Below, in pieces: positions 54,618 through 63,581 of a DNA stretch of 64,000 nucleotides. The notes beneath the pieces are model-generated. The model was not told the origin of the DNA and did no database searches. It saw nothing but the letters and a program-made list of their open reading frames with translations. The stretch lies in contig NZ_JALJEJ010000008.1 in the NCBI RefSeq assembly GCF_022953055.1, positions 159,715 to 223,714 on the forward strand, written 5' to 3'. Origin of the DNA: Mucilaginibacter straminoryzae (GTDB lineage: Bacteria > Bacteroidota > Bacteroidia > Sphingobacteriales > Sphingobacteriaceae). Made by a program: the position numbers and the translations under genes. Position 1 is the stretch's first letter. Every line of letters starts with the position of its first letter.

Positions 54618-55151
54618 ATGGAAAGGTATACTATTCTCGGCATTTCGGGCAGTCTTAGGCAAGGCGCTGCGCACACCGCCATTTTAGAACAGCTATCAGC
54701 ACTGCTTGAAGAGCCATTTAAACTGTTGCTATGTGAAGGATTGGAAGAAATACCGGCGTTTAATCCTGAAAAAGATATCGACCCGGCCCCTGCTTCTGTG
54801 GCCCATTTTCGCGATCAGCTAAAATCTGCCGATGCCTTATTGATCTGTACCCCGGAGTACGCTTACGGGATACCGGGTGCATTAAAAAATGCCATGGATT
54901 GGGTGGTATCATCCGGCGAACTGGTAAATAAACCTGTAGCGGTAATTACCGCTTCGGGATTGGGCGAACACGCGCATCAGTCTATTCAACTGGTATTAAC
55001 GGCAATGAACGCAAAAATTACAGAAGATACTACGCTGTTAATCTCGTGGATAAAAGGAAAGCTGAATGAACAGAACCAGATAAGTGATCCGGCTACTTTA
55101 GCCGACGCGCAAAAAGCACTGCAATCATTAATCAATACCAACCTACAATAA
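54618..55151 (+). CDS. NAD(P)H-dependent FMN reductase-like flavoprotein
   Basis: A 177-residue flavodoxin-fold oxidoreductase. The phosphate-binding loop ILGISGSLRQGAAHTAIL and the motif TPEYAYGIPGALKNAMDWVV are typical of the NADPH-dependent FMN reductase/azoreductase (ChrR-like) family. It would reduce FMN or quinones and other acceptors with NAD(P)H. It begins 18 bp after the kinase gene and is probably in the same transcript, although a functional link with the two-component system is not evident. Confidence 0.88.
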   Translation: MERYTILGISGSLRQGAAHTAILEQLSALLEEPFKLLLCEGLEEIPAFNPEKDIDPAPASVAHFRDQLKSADALLICTPEYAYGIPGALKNAMDWVVSSGELVNKPVAVITASGLGEHAHQSIQLVLTAMNAKITEDTTLLISWIKGKLNEQNQISDPATLADAQKALQSLINTNLQ

Positions 55152-55236
55152 CATTACGCTGACAAATTGTCAACCCACTGACGTTTGGAATGCGGATTGA
55201 TAACCTACAATCAAATCACCATTACATTTTACTGTT

Positions 55237-57120
55237 ATGCAAGAAAAAGGAACAATTTCCATCCACACCGAGAACATTTTCCCGATAATTAAAAAGTTCT
55301 TATACTCTGACCACGAGATATTCTTACGCGAATTAGTGTCAAATGCGGTAGATGCTACGCAAAAAATCAAACGTCTCGCGTCATTAGGTCAGTATAGCGG
55401 CGAACTGGGAAACCTGCAGGTAGAAGTTGCTTTCGATACTGATAAAAAAACAATCACCATTTCAGACGCGGGTATCGGTATGACTGCCGAAGAGATCAAG
55501 AAGTATATCAACCAGATTGCTTTCTCTGGCGCTACCGAGTTTATGGAGAAATTTAAGGAAGCTAAAGATGCCAATGAAATCATCGGTCGCTTTGGTTTAG
55601 GTTTCTATTCTGCCTTCATGGTGGCAGATAAAGTAGAGATCAACACCCTCTCTTACCAGGACGGTGCCGAATCTGCACGCTGGATTTGCGATGGCAGTAC
55701 AGAATTTGAAATTACCGAAGGCACCCGCACTACCCGTGGTACAGATATTATCTTACATGTAAATGCCGAAAACGAAGAGTTTTTGGATCAATACAAACTT
55801 CAGCAGATATTGGATAAATACGCCAAGTTTTTACCGGTGCCGATTAAATTTGGAACCAAAACTGAATCTGAAGAAGATGGCCAGGATGAGGAAGGCAAAA
55901 CCAAATACAAATCTGTCGAGGTTGATAATATCATTAACGACACCAACCCGATCTGGACAAAAGCGCCTTCTGAATTAAAAGACGAAGATTACCTGAATTT
56001 CTATAAAGAGCTGTATCCTTTTTCAGAAGATCCTTTATTCTGGATTCACCTGAATGTAGATTATCCGTTCAACCTTACCGGTGTTCTGTACTTCCCTAAG
56101 CTGAAGAACGATTATGAATTTCAGCGCAACAAAATCAAATTATTTTCGCGCCAGGTATTCATCACCGATGAGGTAAAAGATATTGTGCCAGAATTTTTGA
56201 TGCTGTTGCATGGTGTGATCGATTCGCCGGATATTCCGCTGAACGTATCACGCAGCTTCCTGCAGGCCGACGGCAACGTTAAAAAGATCAATACTTACAT
56301 TACCAAAAAGGTGGCCGACAAACTTGCAGAGTTGTTTAAAAACGACCGCAAAGGCTATGAAGAAAAATGGAGCGATATTGGTCTTTTCGTAAAATACGGC
56401 TTTATCAGCGATGAGAAGTTTTACGAGAAAGCAAAAGACTTTGTGTTGTTAACCAATACAGAGAAACAAAACTTCACGCTGAACGAATACAAGGAAAAGG
56501 TTTCTGCCCTGCAAACCGATAAGGACGGCCAGCTGGTTTACCTGTACACCAACAATGCAGACCAGCAGCACGCGTTCATTCAGTCTGCCAACAAAAAGGG
56601 TTATGATGTATTGGTATTAGATACCCCGATCGACAACCACTTTGTAAGCCAGTTAGAGCAAAAGTTAGAAAAAACTTCGTTAAAACGTGTTGATGCCGAT
56701 GTTGCTGACAAACTGATTAAAAAAGATGAAGCGCCGGAATCTGTACTAACAGAAGAACAGACCACCAAAGTAAAAACCATCTTTGATCAGGCGATTAACA
56801 AGCCTGCGTTTAAAGTAGAGCTGGAAAGCCTAAGCCCTGATGAATTACCGGTAACTGTTACCCGCGATGAGTTTATGCGCCGTATGAAAGATATGGCGGC
56901 GATGGGTGGCGGCATGAGCTTCTACGGACAGATGCCGGATAACTACAAAGTTGTTGTAAATGGCAATCACAAATTAATCAACCGCATTTTGAACGAAGAG
57001 AACGCCGATGCGCAGGCACAATTGGCTAAACAAGCCTTCGACCTGGCCCTGCTTTCACAAGGTTTACTGACAGGTGCAGACCTTACCGAGTTTGTGAACC
57101 GCAGCGTTAACCTGATCTAA
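55237..57120 (+). CDS. htpG: Molecular chaperone HtpG (bacterial Hsp90)
   Basis: A dimeric ATP-dependent chaperone of 627 residues, the normal size. The GHKL ATPase domain is intact: FLRELVSNAVDA with the catalytic Glu and Mg-binding Asn, DAGIGMT, and GRFGLGFYSAFMVAD. The middle domain contains the conserved RFFL-like segment IPLNVSRSFLQ with the catalytic Arg, and the C-terminal dimerisation domain is complete. It acts in the cytoplasm in heat and oxidative stress. A terminator follows. The gene is unrelated in function to its neighbours. Confidence 0.96.
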   Translation: MQEKGTISIHTENIFPIIKKFLYSDHEIFLRELVSNAVDATQKIKRLASLGQYSGELGNLQVEVAFDTDKKTITISDAGIGMTAEEIKKYINQIAFSGATEFMEKFKEAKDANEIIGRFGLGFYSAFMVADKVEINTLSYQDGAESARWICDGSTEFEITEGTRTTRGTDIILHVNAENEEFLDQYKLQQILDKYAKFLPVPIKFGTKTESEEDGQDEEGKTKYKSVEVDNIINDTNPIWTKAPSELKDEDYLNFYKELYPFSEDPLFWIHLNVDYPFNLTGVLYFPKLKNDYEFQRNKIKLFSRQVFITDEVKDIVPEFLMLLHGVIDSPDIPLNVSRSFLQADGNVKKINTYITKKVADKLAELFKNDRKGYEEKWSDIGLFVKYGFISDEKFYEKAKDFVLLTNTEKQNFTLNEYKEKVSALQTDKDGQLVYLYTNNADQQHAFIQSANKKGYDVLVLDTPIDNHFVSQLEQKLEKTSLKRVDADVADKLIKKDEAPESVLTEEQTTKVKTIFDQAINKPAFKVELESLSPDELPVTVTRDEFMRRMKDMAAMGGGMSFYGQMPDNYKVVVNGNHKLINRILNEENADAQAQLAKQAFDLALLSQGLLTGADLTEFVNRSVNLI

Positions 57121-57148
57121 CGATCAGCTATTCAATATTTTTAAACAG

Positions 57149-57172
57149 AGCCACCTCGGGGTGGCTTTGTTG
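57149..57172 (+). terminator. Terminator after htpG
   Basis: AGCCACC (57149-57155) pairs with GGTGGCT (57160-57166), followed by TTGTTG. Confidence 0.7.
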
Positions 57173-57249
57173 CTTCTAACAGTCTTAATAACTGAAACTG
57201 AACCGCAACATAAGCCACTGCAAAACGTTATAATTGAAACTCCGGACAA

Positions 57250-57750
57250 ATGAGAAGAATCAAATATATCTCACTGCTTTTCAGCATAATGATGAGCGGT
57301 AGCCTACTATTTGCACAAAGTAAAAAAGAGAAAGATGCAGCGAAACGCGCAGAGGTAAAGCAAATGATAGACGATCATAACTTTAAGTTTGATGCCCAAT
57401 ATGCCAACCCGCAGGGCGGCGGCCAGCGCTACCTTACCAGTACTTATGATGTAAAGGTGACCAAAGACTCGCTGATTGCTTTTCTGCCCTATTTTGGCCG
57501 GGCCTATTTTGACGTGCCCTATAACCCCAGCGACGGCGGGTTGAAATTTACCTCGACGAATTTTAGTTACGAGGTGACCGACCGTAAAAAAAACGGCTGG
57601 ACTGTAACCATCCACCCTCATGATGTAAAATACATGCAGACACTTACCTTTTACATTTCCGCAGCGGCATACGCAAATTTGAGCATGATTATTACTAACC
57701 GATCACCGATCACATTCGACGGCATGGTGTCGGCCAATAAATCCAAATAA
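57250..57750 (+). CDS. DUF4251-family exported protein
   Basis: A 166-residue secreted or periplasmic protein of the DUF4251 family, widespread in Bacteroidota and of unknown function. The signal peptide covers about residues 1-23 (ending LLFAQS). A charged helical linker (KKEKDAAKRAEVKQMIDD) leads to a beta-rich domain with YLTSTYDVKVTKDSLIAFLPYFGRAYF and the C-terminal ITFDGMVSA. No catalytic residues can be named. It is convergent with the glycosidase gene, with a shared hairpin between. Confidence 0.86.
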   Translation: MRRIKYISLLFSIMMSGSLLFAQSKKEKDAAKRAEVKQMIDDHNFKFDAQYANPQGGGQRYLTSTYDVKVTKDSLIAFLPYFGRAYFDVPYNPSDGGLKFTSTNFSYEVTDRKKNGWTVTIHPHDVKYMQTLTFYISAAAYANLSMIITNRSPITFDGMVSANKSK

Positions 57751-57760
57751 AAAAAACTGA

Positions 57761-57788
57761 AAAAGCTACCGTTAAATTGGTAGCTTTT
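57761..57788. terminator. Bidirectional terminator
   Basis: AAAAGCTACC (57761-57770) pairs perfectly with GGTAGCTTTT (57779-57788). The A and T tracts on either side make it usable by both convergent genes. Confidence 0.85.
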
Positions 57789-57814
57789 GTTCTTTAAATA
57801 CCGTTAGGTTAGCT

Positions 57815-60427
57815 TTAATTCTGGTGCAGGTTAACCCCCAAACCGTTAACAATTAAGCCGGTCCAGCCGGTTTGGTGCGAAGCGCCCAAGCCCCTGCCGG
57901 TGTCGCCATCAAAGTATTCGTGAAATAAGATATAATCTTTAAACTCGGGATTGTCTTGTAACCGCAGATCATTCCCGAATACCGCTCTTTTACCGCTTTC
58001 GTTTTTAAGGAAAATATTTGTCAGGCGCCGGCTTAGCTCGTGTGCAACCTCTTTCAGGTTCAAAAACACACCGGATCCTGTCGGGCATTCCACTTTAAAA
58101 TCGTCGCCAAGGAAAGCATAAAAGCGCTCCATACTTTCAATCAACAGGTAGTTAATGGGTAACCATATCGGCCCGCGCCAATTGCTGTTCCCTCCAAAAA
58201 GCCCGCTATCACTTTCGGCAGGTAAGTACTTTACACTGAATTGCTGCCCGGCGGCTTCGATGGTATAGGGGTGATCCAGGTGATACCTGGAAACAGACCG
58301 AACGCCGTAATCACTCAGAAATTCGCTTTCGTCCAGCATACGTTTCAGCAGCATTTTTAAGCGGTATCCTCTCAACAGGCTTACCAACCGCAAGCCGGTG
58401 CTATTGGTCTCATACCATCGCGATACCAGGTCGGCAAGGTCAGGGCGATTCTCGTAAAACCACTTCATACGGTCGCTAAAGGCCGGCATGGTCATGATAT
58501 CTTCTTCACTTAACACTTCCACGGCAAACAAAGGTATTAAGCCAACGATACTGCGTACCTTCAGCCTTTTGCTGCTACCATCTGGTAACTGCAGCTGATC
58601 GTAAAAAAAGCCATCCTCCTGGTCCCAAAGGTTAATATTTTCATCGCCAATGTTCGCCATCGCCCCGGCGATATACATAAAGTGGTCAAAGTATTTACCG
58701 GCGATGTTCAGGTAAGTTTTATTGGTTTTAGAAAGCTCTATGGCAATACGCATCAGGTTAAGCGCATACATGGCCATCCACGAAGTGCCGTCGGCCTGTT
58801 CTATATAACCACCTGTCGGCAGCGGCGCACTGCGGTCAAAAACGCCGATATTATCAAGCCCCAGGAAGCCGCCTTCAAAAATATTATTACCGGCCGAGTC
58901 CTTTCGGTTAACCCACCAGGTGAAATTCAGCATCAGCTTATGAAAGGCAGACTCGAGAAAAAACAGGTCGCCGTTTCCGTCATTAGCTGCTTTATCAATC
59001 TTGTAAACCTTCCATACGGCCATGGCGTGTACGGGTGGATTGGTATCATTAAATTCCCATTCATAAGCGGGCAGCAACCCGTTAGGGTGCATGTACCATT
59101 CGCGGGTAAGCAGCAGCAATTGCTGCTTGGCAAACTTCGGGTCTACAACAGCAAGCGGAAGGCAGTGAAACGCCAGATCCCAGGCAGCAAACCATGGATA
59201 CTCCCACTTATCCGGCATAGAAATAATTTCCCTTGCAGCCAGGTGTTTCCAATCCTTGTTCCGCGCTTTTAAACGTTGCGGCGAAGGCGTGGGCTGAGCC
59301 GGATCGCCGGTAAACCATTGGTATAAGTTATAGTTATAGAACTGCTTGCTCCAGAGCATTCCGGCAAAAGCCTGGCGTTGTATCAGTGCAGAATCCGCAC
59401 TTGCATCTTTAGTAATGATGCCACTATAAAATTCATCGGCCTCGGCGATGCGCGAAGCAAAAACAGCGTCGAAATCATCAAAACTCTTGGGGCCATCTTT
59501 ACTAAGCCGCAGCTTAATAGTTGCACTTTTACCACCAGCGATGGTAAGCAGGTAATTCGCGGCAGCTTTGGTTCCTTTTTTTTCCGGGTTAACCGTCGCT
59601 TCGCCCCTGGTCACGTAATTATTAATGCCGTCTTTAAAGTAGCTGTTACTGTTTGGCTGGTTATATAACCTTTGGGTATTGGTATGGTTATCGCAGAAAA
59701 GCCATTCGGGCTGCCCATTAGCAGTTAACCAATAGTGCCCCAGTTGCTTGTGATAAAGCTCAATGGTACCGTGCGAACCACCGGTAATGGTTGGCACGGA
59801 CTGGTGCCTGCCCCAGCTCCAGCTATTCCTGAACCATACCGTGGGTAACACGTTCAGGCTGCTTTCATTATCGGCACGGTTAAATACGGTTATCTTCACC
59901 AAGATATCCTCTTCGCTGTCTTTGGCGTATTCTACAAACACATCAAAGTATTCGTTGCTGTCGAAAATACCGGTATCAATTAATTCAAATTCCGGTTGGT
60001 TACGCCCGCGGCTCCGGTTAACTTCTACCAATTGCTCGTACGGAAAAGCCTGCTGTGGATATTTGTACAGCATTTTCATGTAAGAGTGGGTAGGCGCGCT
60101 ATCCAGGTAGTAATACAGTTCTTTCACATCTTCGCCGTGGTTACCTTCCGGATTGCTCAGACCGAAATACCGCTCTTTTATGATCGGGTCTTTCTGGTTC
60201 CAAAAGGCAACAGCAAAACACAAATATTGCTGATCATCGCTGATACCCGCAATACCGTCTTCGCCCCAACGGTAGGCCTTGCTGCGAGCCATATCATGCG
60301 TAATATAATTCCAGGCATCGCCGTTGGCGCTATAGTCTTCCCGTACGGTACCCCATTGCCGGTCGCTTACGTACGGCCCCCATTTTTTCCAATCAGGCTT
60401 TAAAAGTCGCTGTTGCTCTGCATTCAT
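57815..60427 (-). CDS. MGH1-like (GH63-type) glycoside hydrolase
   Basis: An 870-residue cytoplasmic protein whose C-terminal two thirds resemble the (alpha/alpha)6 barrel of GH63/mannosylglycerate-hydrolase-like enzymes: DKWEYPWFAAWDLAFHCLPLA, GGFLGLDNIGVFDRS and NWRGPIWLPINYLLIESMERF are the recognisable segments. It would hydrolyse alpha-glucosides or a related linkage; the exact sugar is uncertain. I start it at the ATG at 60427 (MNAEQQRLLKPDW), which gives the family N-terminus; the frame stays open 41 codons upstream through the promoter. A glycosyltransferase gene is divergent from it. Confidence 0.87.
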   Translation of the reverse strand: MNAEQQRLLKPDWKKWGPYVSDRQWGTVREDYSANGDAWNYITHDMARSKAYRWGEDGIAGISDDQQYLCFAVAFWNQKDPIIKERYFGLSNPEGNHGEDVKELYYYLDSAPTHSYMKMLYKYPQQAFPYEQLVEVNRSRGRNQPEFELIDTGIFDSNEYFDVFVEYAKDSEEDILVKITVFNRADNESSLNVLPTVWFRNSWSWGRHQSVPTITGGSHGTIELYHKQLGHYWLTANGQPEWLFCDNHTNTQRLYNQPNSNSYFKDGINNYVTRGEATVNPEKKGTKAAANYLLTIAGGKSATIKLRLSKDGPKSFDDFDAVFASRIAEADEFYSGIITKDASADSALIQRQAFAGMLWSKQFYNYNLYQWFTGDPAQPTPSPQRLKARNKDWKHLAAREIISMPDKWEYPWFAAWDLAFHCLPLAVVDPKFAKQQLLLLTREWYMHPNGLLPAYEWEFNDTNPPVHAMAVWKVYKIDKAANDGNGDLFFLESAFHKLMLNFTWWVNRKDSAGNNIFEGGFLGLDNIGVFDRSAPLPTGGYIEQADGTSWMAMYALNLMRIAIELSKTNKTYLNIAGKYFDHFMYIAGAMANIGDENINLWDQEDGFFYDQLQLPDGSSKRLKVRSIVGLIPLFAVEVLSEEDIMTMPAFSDRMKWFYENRPDLADLVSRWYETNSTGLRLVSLLRGYRLKMLLKRMLDESEFLSDYGVRSVSRYHLDHPYTIEAAGQQFSVKYLPAESDSGLFGGNSNWRGPIWLPINYLLIESMERFYAFLGDDFKVECPTGSGVFLNLKEVAHELSRRLTNIFLKNESGKRAVFGNDLRLQDNPEFKDYILFHEYFDGDTGRGLGASHQTGWTGLIVNGLGVNLHQN

Positions 60428-60432
60428 GATGC

Positions 60433-60462
60433 TAAAAGTATTCGGGTGAATAATTATTGCAA
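60433..60462 (-). promoter_or_regulatory. Promoter of the glycoside hydrolase
   Basis: On the minus strand TTG (60460-60462) and TACTTTTA (60433-60440) are separated by 19 bp, close to the Bacteroidota TTG/TAnnTTTG pattern. The -7 box ends five bases before the start codon, which supports the shorter start and implies an almost leaderless mRNA. Confidence 0.5.
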
Positions 60463-60521
60463 CATTAATATATATTTTATAGTAAAAGGTATTATTTTGC
60501 ACATAATTCCCCTTGATAGAA

Positions 60522-61319
60522 ATGAGGCCGCTCCGGATACCTGCACACATCAGCCATTATATTAATGATGCCATTAGCCCTGAAGAAGTTAAGCAGGCCT
60601 ACCAAAAGCTCAGGAAATCCGGCCCGGCCGAGGTAACCGTATCCATCCCGGCATATAACGAAGAAACAACCATCGTCCAGACACTGGCCTCGCTCTGCAA
60701 TAATGAGACATCGCGCGCCGTAGAAATTCTGGTGGTGAATAACAATTCGAAGGATAAAACCGAAGAACTGGTGCTGGCATGCGGCGTAAATTGCGTTAGG
60801 GAAACCACACAGGGCATCACCGTTTCGCGCAATACAGGTTTGGCGAACGCCACGGGGAAATACATCCTGAATGCCGACGCTGATACCATCTACCCGAAAG
60901 ACTGGATAGAAGAAATGGTGAAGCCGCTGGCAAACTCAGATACGGTTGCTATTACTTATGGCCGTTTCTCGTTCATCCCGGTAGGCAGCACAGGCCGTTT
61001 TACTTACTTTTTTTACGAGTACTTTGCCGATTTTACCCGGCTTTACAACAAGTATTTTAAGAACGAAGCAGTGAACGTTTACGGGTTCAACTCTGGCTTC
61101 AGGCGCGAACAAGGCCTGCAAGTGGATAGCTTCAATCACCCGCCCGGCACTAATGAAGATGGCTATCTGGCGTTAAAACTACGCGACAAAGGTTTTGGCA
61201 AATTGTACCGGGTAACCAGCCCCAAAGCAATTGTGTGGACTACGGACAGACGCATCCAGATAGATGGCGGCCTTTGGAAAGCCACTGCCAAGCGCTTTAA
61301 ACGCGTATTTGGTAAGTAA
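60522..61319 (+). CDS. Family 2 glycosyltransferase
   Basis: A 265-residue GT-A fold glycosyltransferase. The N-terminal motif VSIPAYNEETTIVQTLASL and the NNNSKDKTEELV segment bind the nucleotide sugar, and the DxD-type motif is in LNADADTIYPKDW. The acceptor and sugar are unknown. No membrane helices are evident. The start is the ATG at 60522; an in-frame TTG lies three codons upstream. The gene is divergent from the glycosidase and precedes a receiver gene and a sugar transferase gene, so it may belong to a surface-polysaccharide set. Confidence 0.9.
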   Translation: MRPLRIPAHISHYINDAISPEEVKQAYQKLRKSGPAEVTVSIPAYNEETTIVQTLASLCNNETSRAVEILVVNNNSKDKTEELVLACGVNCVRETTQGITVSRNTGLANATGKYILNADADTIYPKDWIEEMVKPLANSDTVAITYGRFSFIPVGSTGRFTYFFYEYFADFTRLYNKYFKNEAVNVYGFNSGFRREQGLQVDSFNHPPGTNEDGYLALKLRDKGFGKLYRVTSPKAIVWTTDRRIQIDGGLWKATAKRFKRVFGK

Positions 61320-61429
61320 GACCTGTTTATTTGCCCCGTAACGAAACTTTACAATATTTTATTACGTAAGCAGGTAATAAAAAAATTAACTTTAGGTATA
61401 TTAGCTACTGATTTACAAACTACTTTCTA

Positions 61430-61834
61430 ATGGGTATAACTGATACCGAACGCACCAAGATACTCGCTGTAGAGGACGACGCTTACATGCAGTTGATTAT
61501 CAAAAAATTTCTGAGCAAGTCTTACGATGTAGAAATTTGCCCGACCGCAATGGACGCACTTTCTTACATTCAAAACGGAAATATTCCGGACCTGATCATT
61601 TCTGACCTGAATACACCTAACTTAAGCGGCTTGGAACTGGTGGCGCAATTGAATGCCAGCGATTTCTTTAAATCTATACCCATCATTATTCTTTCGGGCG
61701 AGGATAGTTCTGACACCCGTATCAAATGCCTGGACAGCGGCGCGGATGACTTTATTGTAAAACCGTTTAACCCCGCTGAACTCGAAGCACGTGTACGTGC
61801 CATTTTAAGACGCGTTGGTAGATTTGTGTATTGA
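61430..61834 (+). CDS. Stand-alone receiver-domain response regulator
   Basis: A 134-residue single CheY-like receiver. The acidic pair is Glu15-Asp16-Asp17, the phospho-acceptor Asp59 lies in LIISDLNTPNLSGLEL, and Lys111 in FIVKPFNPAEL. It has no output domain, so it should act by protein contact. The stop is 6 bp before the sugar transferase gene, so the two are translated from one message. The partner kinase is not in the window. The closeness to a transferase that carries its own receiver-like domain suggests the two proteins work together. Confidence 0.92.
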   Translation: MGITDTERTKILAVEDDAYMQLIIKKFLSKSYDVEICPTAMDALSYIQNGNIPDLIISDLNTPNLSGLELVAQLNASDFFKSIPIIILSGEDSSDTRIKCLDSGADDFIVKPFNPAELEARVRAILRRVGRFVY

Positions 61835-61840
61835 TTTTTT

Positions 61841-63043
61841 ATGAGCGATTTTATTACTGCGGATAAAGGTGTTGAGTACATTGCCGTAATTCACGCGGCG
61901 GAAGATACAGCGCAAAAACTGGAGCTTTGCGACTTCGAAGGGAAAAAACTGCTTTTTTTCAATAACGGCGTTGAACTTGCCGCCGAATGGGAAAACAAAA
62001 AGCTGGCTATCGCCTGTATTATTTCCCAAAGCGAGATACTGGGCCCCTCAGGCATTAGTTTGTTAGAAGGGCTAAAGAATAAAGGCCTGCCTAAAGTACC
62101 TTTCTTCCTGATCTCGAATCAATTGAACAGCAACCTGCGCAAACTGGCTTTAAGTGCCGGTGTGGTTGATACCTTTAAGGTGCCGGTTAAATATCATAAC
62201 GTTGCTACGCGTGTTAACTTCATCATCAGGCATTGGTCTGAAATTAAGAGTAAGGTACACGAGAAGGTTACCGATACTTATACCGTGCCGATAGGCAAAC
62301 GCATATTCGATATCGTGTTTTCGGGCATGGCATTGCTTTTCCTCTCCCCTGTTTTCCTGCTGATCTATTTATTAGTCAGGCTGGAATCTAAGGGGCCGGC
62401 TTTCTATTATTCGCTGCGCGTGGGTACCGGTTACCGGGTGTTTAAGTTTTACAAGTTCCGCTCGATGTACGTAAATGCCGATAAGCGTTTGAAAGACCTT
62501 AGCCACCTGAACCAATACAACATTGATGCAGGAACGGCTGATGTGTCTGCAGACCCTGCGACACCAACCCTTTGTAACGATTGTTTAAAATCCGGCAAGT
62601 GCCAGTTCCCGATCTATGCCGACAAAAACAGCTGGTGCGAAAAAGATTACTCCAGCAATAAGAAATTTGCAAAAGGTTCGGCTTTCTTCAAAATCAAGAA
62701 CGACCCCCGGATCACCAAGGTGGGTAACTTTATCCGTAACACCAGTTTGGATGAACTACCGCAGCTCTGGAACGTTTTCATTGGCGACATGAGCCTGGTA
62801 GGCAACCGCCCGTTGCCTTTATACGAAGCCGAAAAATTAACGACAGATAAGTATGCCCTGCGCTTCCATGCCCCTGCGGGTATTACCGGCCTATGGCAGG
62901 TAGAAAAACGCGGTAAAGGCGAAATGAGCGAAGAAGAACGCCTGATGCTGGATAACATGTACGCCAAAAATCACAGTTTAAGAAACGACCTGCGACTGAT
63001 CTTTAAAACCATCCCTGCGTTACTGCAAAAGGAAAGCGTTTGA
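61841..63043 (+). CDS. Polyprenyl-phosphate sugar transferase with N-terminal pseudo-receiver
   Basis: A 400-residue protein. Residues about 10-130 resemble a receiver domain, but the phospho-acceptor position reads IISQ (near Ser62) with no Asp; Lys113 of the FKVPV motif is kept. A membrane hairpin (about 157-181) and a Bac_transf catalytic domain follow, with YKFRSM (205-209), NDPRIT (287-292), [10 protein letters not shown] (301-310) and [14 protein letters not shown]. Such enzymes attach the first sugar phosphate to undecaprenyl phosphate at the inner membrane. An insert at about 215-275 holds four Cys (245, 248, 254, 266), perhaps a metal site. A terminator follows. Confidence 0.9.
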   Translation: MSDFITADKGVEYIAVIHAAEDTAQKLELCDFEGKKLLFFNNGVELAAEWENKKLAIACIISQSEILGPSGISLLEGLKNKGLPKVPFFLISNQLNSNLRKLALSAGVVDTFKVPVKYHNVATRVNFIIRHWSEIKSKVHEKVTDTYTVPIGKRIFDIVFSGMALLFLSPVFLLIYLLVRLESKGPAFYYSLRVGTGYRVFKFYKFRSMYVNADKRLKDLSHLNQYNIDAGTADVSADPATPTLCNDCLKSGKCQFPIYADKNSWCEKDYSSNKKFAKGSAFFKIKNDPRITKVGNFIRNTSLDELPQLWNVFIGDMSLVGNRPLPLYEAEKLTTDKYALRFHAPAGITGLWQVEKRGKGEMSEEERLMLDNMYAKNHSLRNDLRLIFKTIPALLQKESV

Positions 63044-63070
63044 CCCCATTCAAATTATATAAACAAGGAA

Positions 63071-63094
63071 AGAGGCGACAGCCTCTTTTTTTTT
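63071..63094 (+). terminator. Rho-independent terminator after sugar transferase
   Basis: AGAGGC (63071-63076) pairs with GCCTCT (63081-63086) across GACA and is followed by a run of T. Confidence 0.88.
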
Positions 63095-63132
63095 GCTTTA
63101 ATCTCTCCGGCCGGCTGGCTGGTAAAAACCAG

Positions 63133-63186
63133 TTCGCCAGGGCTGCCACGTCTGCCGTATTCGCCAGAGCTGCCACATTCGCCACA
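63133..63186. repeat. Two tandem copies of a 27-bp repeat
   Basis: TTCGCCAG(G/A)GCTGCCAC recurs with a period of 27 bp (starts at 63133 and 63160), with the copies diverging at their 3' ends. A third partial copy may begin at 63187. The stretch lies in the gene-free gap from 63044 to 63581. Confidence 0.6.
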
Positions 63187-63372
63187 TTTACCGGCCTGCC
63201 ATAGGTTTTATAACTTTTAAGTCAGGATTGCTGCCGGTATGGTGTCACCATATCATGAGCCCTACCTTTACAATGAGCGACTGTTTATTGAAAATAGATC
63301 TGTTGATTGAAAATTTGAATATCGTCGTTTATTACAAGTTAAATTGCTTTTAACTTTTTTACGCAATCCTAA

Positions 63373-63480
63373 AGTCGTGCCGAACTTGTTTCGGTATCTC
63401 TTATGACAGGTAAACGCATTGTTAAGGCCGATATGAAGATCACATCATAAGTGGAATGCTGAAACAAGTTCAGCACGACT
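63373..63480. repeat. 108-bp element bounded by inverted repeats (dispersed palindrome type)
   Basis: The 22-bp left arm AGTCGTGCCGAACTTGTTTCGG (63373-63394; shown for its key GAACTTGTTTC core) pairs with the right arm at 63459-63480 with two mismatches. The arms carry the CTGAACTTGTTTCAG core known from dispersed repeats in many genomes. The right arm creates a spurious reading frame starting MLKQVQHD, a known artefact of this repeat. Confidence 0.75.
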
Positions 63481-63581
63481 CCTTTGTTATTTTTAAAAGC
63501 GATTTCCCTGCGTTTTGCTATTTCCGGCTACCGAAGTGGCGGAATAATATTTACCTTACCGCCAACATTTACTTAAACAAC

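Noticed and set aside
58682..59272. 196-residue open frame on the plus strand
   Set aside because: It is a shadow of the GH63-like glycosidase on the opposite strand.
60428..60550. 41-codon upstream extension of the glycosidase
   Set aside because: It would run through the promoter region and into the divergent glycosyltransferase gene; the family N-terminus begins at the internal Met.
63456..63581. N-terminal extension of the 86-residue hypothetical gene, starting MLKQVQHD
   Set aside because: The extension is translated from the dispersed inverted repeat; this peptide is a known artefact of that repeat type.
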